Positions 16,778 through 24,030 of a DNA stretch of 39,120 bases are shown in pieces. Each line of letters opens with the position of its first letter. Within the stretch, counting starts at the first letter, position 1. The position numbers and the translations under genes were made by a program. A model generated the notes under the pieces. It saw only the letters and a program-made list of their open reading frames with translations, did not search any database and was not told the origin of the DNA. Location of the stretch: positions 1 through 39,120 of the forward strand of contig CALVVS010000006.1 in the NCBI GenBank assembly GCA_944363925.1. Reading direction: 5' to 3'. The stretch is from an uncultured Bacilli bacterium. GTDB taxonomy: Bacteria > Bacillota_I > Bacilli_A > RF39 > UBA660.

Positions 16778-17188
16778 CTATTTTGTTTCCTTTTCTAATT
16801 TTTCTGTTACGTTTTTAGAAACTTCGATTACTTTCTTTTTGATGGCGTTTGCTGATTTTTCGATAACTGGTGTGCCTTTTTCGATGGTATAGTTGACTAG
16901 TTCTTCGGCAGCATCTTTAAGTTGTTTAGCTTTTTTCTTAGCTTCTTCAAGAACTGTTTCTTTATCTAATTCGGCTAGGCCAATTTTTAGTTCTTCTATT
17001 TTGGCTTCAACTGTTTCTTTGACATCATCCATATCGATATTTTTTACTTTTTGCATTAAATCATCGAACATTTTTTTAAGGTCTTCTCTAGTTTCTGAGC
17101 CTTTTTTAGGAGCAAATAGAAGTCCTAAAGCGGCACCGACTCCGGCGCCAACAACAAATTTTCCAATTCCTTTACTTTTCTTCGTCAT
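16778..17188 (-). CDS. YtxH domain protein
   Basis: A 136-residue protein. The N-terminal glycine-rich hydrophobic segment G-A-G-V-G-A-A-L-G-L-L-F-A-P-K-K-G-S is the YtxH signature, followed by R-E-D-L and a long charged helical coil up to the C-terminus (many Lys/Glu with heptad spacing). YtxH proteins are small membrane-associated proteins; in Bacillus the ytxGHJ genes belong to the general stress response. The start at 17188 (MTKKSKG) has SD AAGGAA and overlaps the upstream DUF948-like gene by 17 bases, matching the ytxG-ytxH order. Confidence 0.85.
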   Translation of the reverse strand: MTKKSKGIGKFVVGAGVGAALGLLFAPKKGSETREDLKKMFDDLMQKVKNIDMDDVKETVEAKIEELKIGLAELDKETVLEEAKKKAKQLKDAAEELVNYTIEKGTPVIEKSANAIKKKVIEVSKNVTEKLEKETK

Positions 17189-17465
17189 TTTCACTTTCCT
17201 TCTTTCTATTAAATAATTTACCAATAGCATTTGACAAAAAATTAACTATGGTATCACTAAAACCAACGACGGCATCAGTAGTATTATCAATTATATTGAA
17301 TAGGCCATTTAATTTACTGGATTTTTGGCTGACATCATCAACGAGTCTATCGATTTTTGATAGGGTTTTTATGGCGTTGATAACGAGAATTATTAGGGCA
17401 ATTATTAATACAATTAATAATATGTAAAAAAATATAGATAATACATCAGCAAAACTTATCATCAT
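17172..17465 (-). CDS. DUF948 (YtxG-like) membrane protein
   Basis: A 97-residue protein with one long N-terminal membrane helix (about 8-30, V-L-S-I-F-F-Y-I-L-L-I-V-L-I-I-A-L-I-I-L-V), followed by an amphipathic helix with D-R-L-V-D-D-V and a basic tail (F-N-R-K-K-E-S). The size, topology and position before a YtxH gene fit the DUF948/YtxG group. ATG at 17465 overlaps the previous stop by one base and has SD AGGAG. Confidence 0.65.
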   Translation of the reverse strand: MMISFADVLSIFFYILLIVLIIALIILVINAIKTLSKIDRLVDDVSQKSSKLNGLFNIIDNTTDAVVGFSDTIVNFLSNAIGKLFNRKKESENDEEK

Positions 17466-18250
17466 TATTTATTCTCCTTTTCATACAATGAATCAATCAT
17501 ACTGAATAGTTCTTGGTCACTTATTTTTCTTGGCTCTTTTTTAGGTTTGTCATAAGTAACTGGTTTATCCATTTCTTCTTCTAGTAAATCTGTTAGGTCA
17601 TCTTCTTTATCTTTTCCATGTCTTGGCTTTTCTTGATCTATTTTGATATCAAAGTCATTTTTAAGGGCTTTTCTGTTTTCATTTTTTTCTTTTTCTTGTT
17701 TTTCATTATCACTAAAAAGTACTCTACTGCCACCAAATAAAGTTGTTTCGATATCGGCTTCAAGGCCACCATAGGCTTTATTTCTAATGGCATCGACATT
17801 GGCTTCTTTTGAGCTATAGTATGAAGAGCGGCCTTCTGACTTAGAGTTATATTCTTCTTTTTGATAACCTTTATCTAAGATTCCATATACTGGTGAAATA
17901 ATTGGTGATGGTCTAAAGACTCTTTTTTCTTCTTTTGGTGGATTATAAATTTCTTTTTTCCCGGTTCTTGATTTTTTTTCTGGTTTAGGTTCTGGTTTGA
18001 CATCGATGGTATCGAAGTCATTATCATCGAAAAATGGAAATTTATATTCACTTTTTTTAGGTTCTTCAATTATTTCTTCTTTTTTTTCTTCGACAGAAAT
18101 TTCTTCATATCTATCAGAACGAGCTTTTTTAGGTGAAGGAATTTCTACTTGAATTACTTCTTTTTGGACGCCTTCTTTTTTTTCTTTTTCTGGCTCTTCT
18201 ACTTCAACTTCTTCGGTAAAAAGATTTTTAAATTTATCAATTAGTCCCAT
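17465..18250 (-). CDS. Acidic, mostly disordered protein of unknown function
   Basis: A 261-residue protein, rich in Glu and Lys throughout, without membrane segments or Cys. The N-terminus MGLIDKFKNLF is a short amphipathic helix of the kind that can bind membranes or partners. Ordered islands are P-F-F-D-D-N-D-F-D, R-P-S-P-I-I-S-P-V-Y-G-I-L-D-K-G-Y in the middle and S-D-Q-E-L-F-S-M-I-D-S-L-Y near the end. Short conserved-looking patches in a disordered chain suggest a scaffold or envelope/division partner (inference). ATG at 18250 with SD AGAGGTG; it sits between a lipoprotein gene and the ytxG/ytxH-like pair. Confidence 0.75.
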   Translation of the reverse strand: MGLIDKFKNLFTEEVEVEEPEKEKKEGVQKEVIQVEIPSPKKARSDRYEEISVEEKKEEIIEEPKKSEYKFPFFDDNDFDTIDVKPEPKPEKKSRTGKKEIYNPPKEEKRVFRPSPIISPVYGILDKGYQKEEYNSKSEGRSSYYSSKEANVDAIRNKAYGGLEADIETTLFGGSRVLFSDNEKQEKEKNENRKALKNDFDIKIDQEKPRHGKDKEDDLTDLLEEEMDKPVTYDKPKKEPRKISDQELFSMIDSLYEKENK

Positions 18251-18262
18251 TAAAATACACCT

Positions 18263-18862
18263 CTACTTTTCTTTGTATTGTAAGAAGTTATTATCGTTTT
18301 GATTTTTCTTACTGAATACATCATATTCTTCCTCTTTGTTTTTTAAAAAGTCATCTTCTAATGATAATTTTATTATATTGCTATTGTATTTTATTGTCGA
18401 TAAAATGTATGAACTATTTAAAACTGTATCATTGATGTCTGTTTTTGGTACTAAGGCTTCAATTCTTGCATAGTTATAGACAAATTCGATTAGGTACAGA
18501 TCATCTAGTTTTGTGATTTCTAAATAACCAATATTATCGCCATTTTCGATTTTTTTTGAGTAATATTTATTATTATCTGGTTTGAAGTTTATCGATTTTT
18601 TATAGTAATAGCTAATTTCATCTAAATACAGATAATAATACACTCCATTTGAATATAATTTATCATTAGTTCCACTACTGTCAATATAAGTTACTCCTCT
18701 TGGTACATAATACTTATATCCACGTCCCACACGGTTATACAAAGTATTTTCTTTGGATAATACTACACTAACAATATTATCGATGCTTGTTGTGTCAATT
18801 CTAACAATGGTACAGCCTGTTAGAATTAGGGTTATTAGTCCTAAAAGAATTATTTTCTTCAT
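18263..18862 (-). CDS. Putative lipoprotein
   Basis: A 199-residue protein with a lipoprotein signal: MKK, a hydrophobic core and the lipobox L-T-G-C at residues 14-17, so Cys17 would be lipidated and the protein held on the outer face of the membrane. The mature part is rich in Tyr and Asn, with a predicted beta-rich fold (G-Y-K-Y-Y-V-P-R-G-V, Y-Y-L-Y-L-D). No family is recognised. SD AGGTG seven bases before ATG 18862. It lies 12 bases before the acidic protein gene, so the two are co-transcribed. Confidence 0.8.
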   Translation of the reverse strand: MKKIILLGLITLILTGCTIVRIDTTSIDNIVSVVLSKENTLYNRVGRGYKYYVPRGVTYIDSSGTNDKLYSNGVYYYLYLDEISYYYKKSINFKPDNNKYYSKKIENGDNIGYLEITKLDDLYLIEFVYNYARIEALVPKTDINDTVLNSSYILSTIKYNSNIIKLSLEDDFLKNKEEEYDVFSKKNQNDNNFLQYKEK

Positions 18863-18883
18863 ATATACACCTGCTTACTATAG

Positions 18884-18889
18884 ATTATA
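18884..18889 (-). promoter_or_regulatory. Possible -10 box of the lipoprotein gene
   Basis: A perfect TATAAT on the minus strand in the 82-base gap between trmB and the lipoprotein gene. The hexamer 17 bases upstream (TAGGAA) is a poor -35, so this is tentative. Confidence 0.35.
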
Positions 18890-18944
18890 TCAAATTTTGC
18901 TTAATTTTCCTAATAAAAGGGTTAGTTTACATGTAAAATTATGT

Positions 18945-19571
18945 CTACTTTTCGACTTCAACCATATATATTGGATAACCTAGACTGACAAATCTTTTTT
19001 CGTATTCTGTTTCGGTATTATCAATTTTATCTTGATGAAGATCTAAGGAGATAGTTTTTATTTTATAATTATAGTCAGTAAATGATTTTAGGGAGTATTC
19101 AAAAAGATGGCGATTATCGGTTTTTTGGATTATGTGATGTTTGGTTTTAAAAATATTATCATATCTTTTTAGAAATTTTTGACTGGTTAATCTTCTATCT
19201 TCGTGACGATTTTTGGGCCATGGGTCTGAGAAGTTTAAATAGATGGTACTGATTTCTTTATCAAATATTTCTTCTATTTCAGTGGCATCAAATCTAATTA
19301 GTTTTAAATTATTTATTTTAGTGTTTTCTAGTTTTTGAGTGGCTCTTAAAATTACACTATCAAATTTTTCGATACCGATAAAATTGATGTTTGGATATTT
19401 TTGAGCCATTTCGATAATAAAATCGCCTTTTCCCATACCAATTTCTAAATTGATTGGGTTATTATTACCAAAAAGTGACTTATAACTACCTTTATACTGT
19501 TCAGGGTTTGTTATTATATAAGGAGATTTTTGGATTTTTTCTTTTGCTCCTTTAATATTTTTTAATCGCAT
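18945..19571 (-). CDS. trmB: tRNA (guanine-N7-)-methyltransferase
   Basis: A 208-residue SAM-dependent methyltransferase that makes m7G46 in tRNA. It shows the family order: N-L-E-I-G-M-G-K-G-D-F for SAM binding, F-I-G-I-E-K, then Y-L-N-F-S-D-P-W-P-K-N-R-H-E-D-R-R-L, the catalytic/tRNA-binding signature, and a C-terminal T-E-Y-E-K-R-F. Length is typical. A GTG at 19580 sits inside the SD (AGGTGAT); ATG 19571 is used. An extended -10 promoter lies just upstream. Confidence 0.95.
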   Translation of the reverse strand: MRLKNIKGAKEKIQKSPYIITNPEQYKGSYKSLFGNNNPINLEIGMGKGDFIIEMAQKYPNINFIGIEKFDSVILRATQKLENTKINNLKLIRFDATEIEEIFDKEISTIYLNFSDPWPKNRHEDRRLTSQKFLKRYDNIFKTKHHIIQKTDNRHLFEYSLKSFTDYNYKIKTISLDLHQDKIDNTETEYEKRFVSLGYPIYMVEVEK

Positions 19572-19587
19572 GTTTATCACCTAAAGT

Positions 19588-19596
19588 ATTATAACA
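19588..19596 (-). promoter_or_regulatory. Extended -10 promoter of trmB
   Basis: TGTTATAAT on the minus strand about 10 bases before the trmB SD; no clear -35 box. Confidence 0.5.
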
Positions 19597-19659
19597 TAGA
19601 TGAACACCAAAAATAAACAAAAGCATATAATTAATTAGAGTATGAAAGGAGAGGCAAGT

Positions 19660-19941
19660 ATGAAAAAAGAGCGCGACTGTGGGATGGCTTATCCAGTATA
19701 CCCACAAATGGTACCTAATTTTGGGGGTATGATGATGCCTGGACAGATGATTCCAATGCCAAACAATATGGGCATGACTAATGTACCACTTACAAGTGTT
19801 CAAAGTGCTATTAACAGTAACGATTTAAGTGCGATTTCTAATCAAATTAGCAATCTAGAAAACCGTGTTACTAGATTAGAAAATATAGTTAATAAGGGTA
19901 ATTATAACAATTACAATTCTTCTAATTATCAGATGATGTAA
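19660..19941 (+). CDS. Small Met/Pro-rich protein with C-terminal coiled coil
   Basis: A 93-residue protein, family not recognised. The first half is rich in Met, Pro, Gly and Asn with repeating short runs (M-M-M-P-G-Q-M-I-P-M-P-N-N-M-G-M). The second half is a heptad helix (I-S-N-Q-I-S-N-L-E-N-R-V-T-R-L-E-N-I-V) and the tail is Asn/Tyr-rich. This composition resembles small spore-coat or surface-layer proteins, but that is inference. The strong SD (AAAGGAGAGG) fixes the ATG at 19660 rather than the earlier in-frame ATG at 19642, which lies before the SD. The gene is divergent from trmB and convergent with the T7SS cluster, sharing a terminator. Confidence 0.75.
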   Translation: MKKERDCGMAYPVYPQMVPNFGGMMMPGQMIPMPNNMGMTNVPLTSVQSAINSNDLSAISNQISNLENRVTRLENIVNKGNYNNYNSSNYQMM

Positions 19942-19965
19942 AAAACTCGGGGTGTCCGAGTTTTT
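19941..19965 (+). terminator. Bidirectional terminator between the small + gene and the T7SS cluster
   Basis: AAAAACTCGG (19941-19950) pairs with CCGAGTTTTT (19956-19965) around a five-base loop. Both strands give a GC-containing stem followed by a T-run, so it can end both convergent units. Confidence 0.85.
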
Positions 19966-19982
19966 AAATTATACAGAAAATT

Positions 19983-21488
19983 TTATCTTACATTATCGGA
20001 GTTACTATAATATTTATCCATATCTATTAGATTATATCCATTGCTATTTAGATCGGTAAATGTTTTTTTAGTAATTTGCGCACCATGATCTGGATCTGAA
20101 AATTCAGCACAATAATAACCGCTTTCATCTTTACCTACAATCATGACAATATGAGCATTTTCTTGTGACTTATGACGAATTAAAAAGTCACCGGCCTTGC
20201 CTTCTTCAACTGGTTTTAGTGAGCCGGTTTCCTTAGCCCAGCTAATTTGGTTGCCTGTATAGGCAGTACTAGGACTACCTGATGAAAATAGAGGCGTTTT
20301 AAAACCACCGGTATATAAAGCCCACCAAGCAAAACTACTACAATCTAAATAAAAATCTTCATTAACAATTCCCTCAGCGTCGATATTGTTTGTTTCTTTA
20401 TTTACTTGTCTATTTGGTTGACTATATCTTAATCTTTTACCAGTAGCAAAGTTATATCCACTTATTAAAGAAAGTCCTGCGGCTATAACGCCACTTCTGG
20501 TTCCATATCCAGCTGCGTTTACATTATCTTTAATATACTGATTAAAATTTTCAACTGTTTTGAAAGATGTTGCTCCTAAATCAACTGCGGGAGTTGTATT
20601 TGATACAGGAGCATTATTAGATACCTCGTAGAGTGTTTCTATTGTATTTAAGTCTAATTTTGAATAGTTAAAATCTGGTGCGCTATATTTATTGGCACTT
20701 ACACTTTGACTCATAGCTTTATGATCTGGGTTGTAAGCCACAGACCATAAACCACTATCATCAGCAGTCAAATGATTTAAAACATTAAATTCTAAAAATT
20801 CCATTGTTACATACCCTTCATATTTAGAATTAGGATTATAAATGTATATATCACCTGTATTTGGATTGATATGGTCTAAAACAAGATAATGACCATTTCC
20901 AGGACCGGCAAGTGGTGAAGTACTATCAACACATACTAAAATTTTTTTACCATTTTGAAGGCTTGAATTTATTTCAGCAGAATTTATTCTACTAGCTGAC
21001 AAGCCCCAATTAGTAGTAACAGCATGAGTTACCGGATTAGAAAAAACATCAGGGTCACCACAGGTTGGCTTAGTCCACAAATTATCTCTTTGTACGTCTT
21101 TTATAAATTTGGTGATGTCTATTTGATTTCCGGTATACAAATAATAAATACCCATTAATGAGGAAATCATACAACCGGAGTCTCCCATAGTATAACCATC
21201 TAAAGGGATACTTGAAAGATTTGGGTTATCTTGTTTATAGTCACTAACATTTTTTAATCTTTCAATATAGACTGGATTTAAACCTTGATAATTTTGCATA
21301 AGATTTTGACCTGTACCTAGTTTTTGCATAAAATTAGCTTGATCTTTATTTATTTTATCATAGGTTTCTGGATCATTAAGATTTGGTGGGCCATAGGTTT
21401 CTGTAGCATAATTTATATGGGCGTTTTTTGTACCATTATATGATTTTACATTAGACAAGTTAAAATTATTATTTATTTTAAAATTCAT
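19983..21488 (-). CDS. Two-domain cysteine peptidase-like protein, putative T7SS effector
   Basis: A 501-residue protein with no signal peptide or membrane segment. Domain 1 (about 40-260) looks like a C39/papain-type fold: G-D-S-G-C106-M-I-S-S-L-M-G-I-Y-Y, then G-N-G-H200-Y-L-V-L-D-H and Y-N-P-N218, a plausible Cys-His-Asn triad. A Ser/Thr/Asn linker (about 260-310) leads to domain 2 (about 310-495), which looks like an NlpC/P60 or CHAP fold: F-Y-L-D-C383-S-S-F-A-W-W, then A-G-D-F-L-I-R and A-H446-I-V-M-I-V-G. Last gene of the T7SS cluster, SD AAAGG. It may be exported by the system, or remodel peptidoglycan for it, as the CHAP hydrolase EssH does in Staphylococcus aureus; this is inference. 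Domain calls are from motifs only. Confidence 0.7.
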   Translation of the reverse strand: MNFKINNNFNLSNVKSYNGTKNAHINYATETYGPPNLNDPETYDKINKDQANFMQKLGTGQNLMQNYQGLNPVYIERLKNVSDYKQDNPNLSSIPLDGYTMGDSGCMISSLMGIYYLYTGNQIDITKFIKDVQRDNLWTKPTCGDPDVFSNPVTHAVTTNWGLSASRINSAEINSSLQNGKKILVCVDSTSPLAGPGNGHYLVLDHINPNTGDIYIYNPNSKYEGYVTMEFLEFNVLNHLTADDSGLWSVAYNPDHKAMSQSVSANKYSAPDFNYSKLDLNTIETLYEVSNNAPVSNTTPAVDLGATSFKTVENFNQYIKDNVNAAGYGTRSGVIAAGLSLISGYNFATGKRLRYSQPNRQVNKETNNIDAEGIVNEDFYLDCSSFAWWALYTGGFKTPLFSSGSPSTAYTGNQISWAKETGSLKPVEEGKAGDFLIRHKSQENAHIVMIVGKDESGYYCAEFSDPDHGAQITKKTFTDLNSNGYNLIDMDKYYSNSDNVR

Positions 21489-21506
21489 AGACGTCTTACC
21501 TTTCTA

Positions 21507-22154
21507 TTATAAGTTAGAATTAATGTCATCGATATTAAATTCTTTTGAGGTATTTTCAAACTGATTATTTGTATTCAAGTTTATATTACTATTAGTGGTA
21601 TCGTAAGCTTTAGAAGTGTTTTCAAAATTATTGGTCATATTAAAATCTAAATTACTATTATTAGCACTATATTCTTTTGAGGTATTTAAGTTAATAGGTT
21701 GATCTGAAAACGGCATATCGGCTGAATTAGTTTGAGCTTCTTTAGAAGTATTAACCGAATAGTTATTTGACATTTGAAAATTATTATTTGAATTATTGGC
21801 CGTTTGACTTTGGAAATTATTAATATTATAATTTGTATTTTCTATATTTATATTACTTTGACCAGCTGTTTGCTTTGAGCTTTTTGAGATAGATTGGTTA
21901 TTTGTTTCAAAATTATTTTCCACAGCATTAGCCGTTTGTGGAGCTGATTGGTTTTGAAAATTTGTTTTTTCAGTTTCAAAGTTGTTTTGATTTTGACTAG
22001 CTGTTTGATTTACAGATGTGTTTTGAAATGTCATTTTTGGTTCATCGATAGTTAAGCTACCACTAGCTGTTTTTTGGTTGACGGCATTTATAAATGTGTT
22101 TGTATGCTCATCATAATTAGTTGTTTTATTTCCAGCAACTTGATTTACTGAGGT
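21507..22154 (-). repeat. Low-complexity repeat region encoding the Asn-rich tail
   Basis: The coding segment for residues about 236-450 repeats short degenerate units, giving the protein motifs Q-T-A-x and F-E-N-T-S-K-E. Similar DNA units recur (for example around 21541-21560 and 21668-21690, both with TTCTTTTGAGGTATTT). Such DNA can gain or lose copies by slippage. Confidence 0.6.
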
Positions 22155-22859
22155 ATTGTTAAAATTAGTAGGTCCTTCTTTATATTCTACATTACTTATA
22201 TTGGCGTTTAAGTTTTGTTTAGCTATGGAGTCATCTACTATACTTTTAGAACTGACTAATTCGATATTTTGAAGGCTTGATGTATATGTAATAGGTTTTA
22301 ATATTAGTGGTTCACTTACAGGAAATGATTTAATTTTATTATAAGCTGCATTAGTTAAATGAGTTACTTCATTTAGGTCATTTATATCGGTTATTAGTGA
22401 ATTATTCATATCAGATAGTTTGCTTCGCATATTATGAAGTGCAGAAGCATAGCGAAATGAACCTGGAATATCCATAGATGATAATTGGTTTGCCGCTTTG
22501 TCAATTAATCTTTGAGTAGAGTTACAGTAATTAATTAAATAGTTTATATTATCACTATTATAAGTGAAATTACTATTAGTTGTGCAATTACATCTTATAG
22601 CAATGTTTACTAAGTCATTAGTAAATTCTAAAATAGTATCACATGTTTTTTTGGTATTTTGGGTATAATTATCTATTTCCTCTTTATCGACGATTAATTG
22701 ATTTAAAAATACTGGGGTGTTTGGATCATTCCACATAGTATTTAGTTTACTTAAGTTTGTATAAATTTGATTATTGGTAGCAGTCATTTTATCATGAGTA
22801 CTTACGAGTGTAGTATGAAGTTCATCTAATTCATTTAAGTTTACATTAATTCTTATCAT
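21507..22859 (-). CDS. WXG-like protein with long Asn-rich repeat tail
   Basis: A 450-residue protein. Residues 1-90 form a helical pair with a WXG-like turn in which the motif reads W43-N-D rather than W-x-G. Residues 90-180 are also helical. From about 230 to the end the chain is Asn/Thr/Ser/Gln-rich with repeats: a Q-T-A-[S/N/G] type around 285-355, then four copies of N-T-S-K-[E/A] (370, 392, 414, 436). No membrane segment or sorting signal is seen. This resembles a secreted WXG/LXG-like substrate with a flexible stalk. The ATG overlaps the previous stop by 14 bases, so the two are translationally coupled. Cys residues at 73, 90, 92 and 112 are unusual for the secreted class. Confidence 0.7.
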   Translation of the reverse strand: MIRINVNLNELDELHTTLVSTHDKMTATNNQIYTNLSKLNTMWNDPNTPVFLNQLIVDKEEIDNYTQNTKKTCDTILEFTNDLVNIAIRCNCTTNSNFTYNSDNINYLINYCNSTQRLIDKAANQLSSMDIPGSFRYASALHNMRSKLSDMNNSLITDINDLNEVTHLTNAAYNKIKSFPVSEPLILKPITYTSSLQNIELVSSKSIVDDSIAKQNLNANISNVEYKEGPTNFNNTSVNQVAGNKTTNYDEHTNTFINAVNQKTASGSLTIDEPKMTFQNTSVNQTASQNQNNFETEKTNFQNQSAPQTANAVENNFETNNQSISKSSKQTAGQSNINIENTNYNINNFQSQTANNSNNNFQMSNNYSVNTSKEAQTNSADMPFSDQPINLNTSKEYSANNSNLDFNMTNNFENTSKAYDTTNSNINLNTNNQFENTSKEFNIDDINSNL

Positions 22860-23187
22860 TTTCTTTCGCCTTCTTTTCTGCTTCTTTTTTCTTGGCTTCT
22901 TCAGCGGCTCTTCTAGCGGCTTCTATTCTTCTTTGCTCTTCTATTAACTCGTTTATTTTTCTTCTGACTTCTGGTATATATACATTTACCAAATTACTAT
23001 ACTCGTTTTTGAGTTCATAAAGCATTTCTTCTAAGTCACTTTGTTTATAGTTTGTACTACCGATATTTAAAGATATTTTTGAATAAGTTACGGCACTTTC
23101 TAATTCGTTGATACTGGCTTGGATGGTATTGGCGAGATTATTCAAATTACTTAATAAAACTTGATATCTTCTGATTTCTGCGGTCAT
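22846..23187 (-). CDS. Small coiled-coil protein of the T7SS cluster
   Basis: A 113-residue, fully helical protein. The first 90 residues form two amphipathic helices without a W-x-G turn. The tail is an uninterrupted charged helix with R-R-I-E-A-A-R-R-A-A-E-E-A-K-K-K-E-A-E-K. Its size and shape match the small Esx/LXG-associated helper proteins (for example the DUF5082 type) that pair with a large substrate; family membership is not certain. ATG 23187 has SD AGGAGG. It overlaps the 450-residue WXG-like gene, its most likely partner or cargo. Confidence 0.7.
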   Translation of the reverse strand: MTAEIRRYQVLLSNLNNLANTIQASINELESAVTYSKISLNIGSTNYKQSDLEEMLYELKNEYSNLVNVYIPEVRRKINELIEEQRRIEAARRAAEEAKKKEAEKKAKENDKN

Positions 23188-23214
23188 TTATAGTCCTCCT
23201 TTTTATACTTATGC

Positions 23215-23270
23215 TTAAATAATGGCTATATATTGTAGCCATTATTTAAAAATAGTATAAAACTATTTTT
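23215..23270 (-). terminator. Tandem hairpin / attenuator after the tandem WXG gene
   Basis: Two perfect stems lie in the 87-base gap: TTAAATAATGGCTA (23215-23228) with its complement (23236-23249), and AAAAATAGT (23248-23256) with ACTATTTTT (23262-23270), sharing bases 23248-23249. They begin right after the stop of the 246-residue gene. The tails are A/T-rich without a long T-run, so partial termination or mRNA protection of the upstream part is more likely than a full stop. Confidence 0.6.
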
Positions 23271-23274
23271 AATT

Positions 23275-24015
23275 TTAACCGTTCCACTTCATGTTGCCTA
23301 ATTCGCCTTCAATGTCTGAACGAACTTGAGAGGCATTGAATTCACTACTAACTTGTTCTTCTGACTGAGTATAAGCTGTTTGCGCTAATTGCTGTAAAGC
23401 TTGATAGATATCATTAGCGGCAGTTAAAACGGTTCCTAATGATTCACCAATTTCTTTTATGTAATCAGTAATAGCAACACCTTGTACAGCACCTATGAAA
23501 GCTTGTGAGCTGTCAATTTCAGCATAAACATTTTGAACATTAGCTTTAATATCTTGTAAGTAACTTTCCATAGCTGATTGAATTGCGCTTAAAGCTCCGG
23601 CTCTAATACCACGAGCTGTTGCGTTAGAAACTGATGCTTCTTTAAATGAAATTATTTTTTCATTAATAGATACAGTAATGTCTTCAATGTTTACTGGATA
23701 ACTAGTTGGTAAAGAGGCACCTGACATGATATTTTTATTTTGGAATTCATGCCATCCGTGACCTAATTGTTTTAAATTATTAACTAATTGGTTAACGATA
23801 TTTCCAGCATTAACATACATTTCACACATACGTCTACAAAAAGCATCTTCATAAGACTGTTCATCTTCACCAACCCAGTATTGTTGCATTGTTTGTTGGA
23901 CAGCTGGCCAACCATCCGCAATTACATTTCCAAAGTTGTTATAAGCTTCGGCTAAATTTCCATTAAGAGTGTTGATTTGTTCTGGAGTATATCCTGTTCC
24001 ATCACTATTATTCAT
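23275..24015 (-). CDS. WXG100-type T7SS substrate with a second helical domain
   Basis: A 246-residue protein. The N-terminal 95 residues are a WXG100 hairpin with Y-W47-V-G49-E-D-E-Q at the turn. A short beta/linker region (96-118, S-Y-P-V-N-I-E-D-I-T-V) leads to a second helical bundle (120-225) and the end M-K-W-N-G. Near the C-terminus it has Y215-T-Q-S-E219, fitting the YxxxD/E secretion signal, and the following E-x-V-S-S-E-F is shared with the upstream gene. Most WXG100 proteins are about 100 residues, so this is a longer, two-domain form. SD AAAGGAAGG; downstream hairpins may raise its output relative to later genes. Confidence 0.8.
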   Translation of the reverse strand: MNNSDGTGYTPEQINTLNGNLAEAYNNFGNVIADGWPAVQQTMQQYWVGEDEQSYEDAFCRRMCEMYVNAGNIVNQLVNNLKQLGHGWHEFQNKNIMSGASLPTSYPVNIEDITVSINEKIISFKEASVSNATARGIRAGALSAIQSAMESYLQDIKANVQNVYAEIDSSQAFIGAVQGVAITDYIKEIGESLGTVLTAANDIYQALQQLAQTAYTQSEEQVSSEFNASQVRSDIEGELGNMKWNG

Positions 24016-24030
24016 ATTTTTCCTTCCTTT

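Noticed and set aside
18926-18937. Palindrome TTTACATGTAAA between trmB and the lipoprotein gene
   Set aside because: It could be an operator, but it occurs once, is A/T-rich and is not close to a convincing -35/-10 pair.
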